Shown here: piece after piece, positions 62,767 to 64,000 of the stretch | Layout of the letters: the number at the start of each line of letters is the position of its first letter | Position numbering within the stretch: the first letter of the stretch is position 1 | Source: Planctomycetota bacterium | GTDB taxonomy: Bacteria > Planctomycetota > UBA1135 > UBA2386 | DNA: 64,000 bases | Direction: 5' to 3' | NCBI GenBank assembly: GCA_016716265.1 | Contig: JADJWQ010000001.1 | Span: forward strand, 496,001-560,000 | The notes under the pieces: generated by a model | The model's input: the letters and a program-made list of their open reading frames with translations, nothing else | What the model was told of the DNA's origin: nothing | Database searches by the model: none | Made by a program: the position numbers and the translations under genes

Positions 62767-63735
62767 TCAGCTCGACGCGTGGACGCTGCGCAGCCGCGCC
62801 CACACCTGCTTGGCCATCGGGTGCTCGTCCTCGATGACGATCACCGAGTAGGGGTGCTCGGCGCGCAGGTTCTCGCGCTCCTCGACGCGGATCGCACCAC
62901 GGTTGCGCAGCTCGTTGACCAGCGCGCGGCGTTCGGGGTGCACGATGTGCGCGAAGTGCTGGCTCATCGGCCCCTTGAGGAACGGCGACAGCCACACCTC
63001 GTCGCTGCCGTGGCGCATCCGGGCGCGCATGATCAGCTCGAGGCACTGCAGCAGCAGCTCCTCGCGCTTCTCGGCCGACTTCGACGTCTCCCAGGTGACC
63101 GGGATGTGGCCGACGACGACCGCCGCGCTGCCCTCACGGAGGTCGGCGAGACCGTCGCCGTCCGTGGTGAATGGGGTCGGAGCCGCCACCCCGCCCGGCA
63201 GCTCCCCGCCGTCGATCGGCGGCACGCCGACGGCGGCGCGACGGACGAGGCCCAGCGCGTCGACGAAGCGGGCGTCGCCGATGCGCTGCCGGAGATCGCC
63301 GCTCGTGAGCTGCGCGATCGCACACATCAGGAGCTCGCGGCCCACCTCGAGCACCTCGCGCGCGAGGGGCAGGAAGTCGCGGTCGCCGGTCAGGATGACG
63401 ATGCGGCCGATGTCGGGACGGCGGAACAGCACGCGGGCGACGTCGAGCGTGAGCTGCACGTCGCCGGAGTTGCGACCGGTCGGGCCGACCAGCACGTACT
63501 GCGGGTCGACGCCGAGCAGCGCGAGCTCGTGGGCGACCTCGTTGCCCGGGAACGTGTCGAACGCCGCATAGCTGCGCCCCATGACGAGCGTGTCGCCGTC
63601 CTCCTCGCGCAGCCGGCGCAACAGCCCCTCGACGATGTCGATCGCGATCTCCTTGGGGCGCGGACCGGCCGGATCCGCCGGGGCCTCGAGAGCGCGATGC
63701 AGATTCTCGAAATCGACGAAGACTGCTGAGTTCAT
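62767..63735 (-). CDS. NYN-domain (LabA/DUF88-like) protein, possible RNase
   Basis: The 322-residue protein begins MNSAVFVDFENLHRALEAPA, the signature start of NYN (PIN-like) nucleases. It continues with NSGDVQLTLDVARVLFRR and IVILTGDRDFLPLAREVLEV, giving the conserved acidic residues of the active site. The C-terminal half (about 200-322) has an OST-HTH/winged-helix-like character (EELLLQCLELIMRARMRHGS). These proteins usually process RNA or act in phage or stress response. It converges with the DUF2779 nuclease gene. Confidence 0.8.
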   Translation of the reverse strand: MNSAVFVDFENLHRALEAPADPAGPRPKEIAIDIVEGLLRRLREEDGDTLVMGRSYAAFDTFPGNEVAHELALLGVDPQYVLVGPTGRNSGDVQLTLDVARVLFRRPDIGRIVILTGDRDFLPLAREVLEVGRELLMCAIAQLTSGDLRQRIGDARFVDALGLVRRAAVGVPPIDGGELPGGVAAPTPFTTDGDGLADLREGSAAVVVGHIPVTWETSKSAEKREELLLQCLELIMRARMRHGSDEVWLSPFLKGPMSQHFAHIVHPERRALVNELRNRGAIRVEERENLRAEHPYSVIVIEDEHPMAKQVWARLRSVHASS

Positions 63736-63745
63736 TGCACACTCC

Positions 63746-64000
63746 GACCGGATGTCGGTGCCCGCCGCCCCGCCCGCAACGCGTCCCCGGGAACATTCCG
63801 GGAGTGCCGCGGCACGCGCGACGCGCCGTGGCGCGACACCGATCTACCGAGCGTCGCCGCCGACCGGACGCGGTTCAAGTGCGGGTCGCCCGCAGCCCGC
63901 GGTCGGCAGCGCGGAACCGTCGATCACGCCGGGCCGCCGTTCGCCTCGGCGGACTCGCTCGGGACCGGCCCGGACGCCGACTGGCCAGACAGCGACTGAC
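63746..64000. other. Terminal stretch without a recognisable gene
   Basis: The last 255 bases carry no open frame with protein-like composition. The promoter of the NYN gene should lie at its left edge but cannot be read. Confidence 0.4.

Noticed and set aside
1..64000. CRISPR arrays or long tandem arrays
   Set aside because: No regularly spaced repeat-spacer pattern is visible on either strand; the ELWxTDGT repeats are protein-coding and the short iterated repeats near 20.1 kb have only two to four units.

Overview
The window is visibly GC-rich and gene-dense. It looks like a member of the Planctomycetota or a close relative. This is an inference from gene content: an ECF sigma factor coupled to a WD40 Ser/Thr kinase, a secreted sulfatase fused to a 3-keto-disaccharide-hydrolase-like domain, large exported repeat proteins (FG-GAP, ELWxTDGT) and a recurring secreted C-terminal domain. 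No rRNA or complete tRNA gene was found to fix the taxonomy.

Positions 1 to about 20,300 are a decayed, nested mobile-DNA island. It holds an IS66 remnant (71-605), a complete IS66-type element with matching terminal repeats (11359-14034), an IS91-type transposase (14512-16017), an ISKra4-like transposase tail in two inverted copies (3661-3780 and 14302-14421), and an integrative-element module of a small ORF, an excisionase-like gene and a tyrosine recombinase (16368-19754). A roughly 290 bp integrase-tail sequence occurs twice in the same orientation (606-895 and 19705-19996). Host genes here are damaged: a NosR/CcoG-like ferredoxin gene, a TPR gene, a Ser/Thr kinase and an FG-GAP protein. 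The most notable object is a 1.73 kb element present in two almost identical copies (6775-8504 and 17866-19590). Each copy sits inside a different gene, and removing either copy with one of two flanking CCCA tetranucleotides restores an exact open reading frame. The element has hairpins at both ends, no obvious terminal inverted repeats, and encodes a protein family I do not recognise as a described transposase.

Positions 20,369-48,000 are ordinary chromosome. They hold the sulfatase, an RND efflux pump with its adaptor, membrane and secreted proteins, an SNF2 helicase with a small overlapping partner, a DgcN-DgcA-like pair (DUF1611 protein plus an enolase-superfamily epimerase), an ELWxTDGT-repeat protein, and a SET-domain methyltransferase translationally coupled to a Pls-like NRPS (adenylation, carrier and membrane/hexapeptide C-terminal domains).

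Positions 48,019-57,763 hold a MinD/FlhG-like ATPase, a UDP-GlcNAc 2-epimerase and a tightly packed minus-strand operon for surface glycan assembly. The operon encodes an ABC permease and ATPase (Wzm/Wzt type), three family-2 glycosyltransferases, one family-4 glycosyltransferase and a PIG-L deacetylase, mostly joined by 4-nt start/stop overlaps.

Positions 57,846-64,000 hold a lipoprotein, a HAD phosphatase, a methyltransferase, two small membrane or lipoproteins, a Cas4-like DUF2779 protein and a convergent NYN-domain protein. The last 255 bp contain nothing I recognise.
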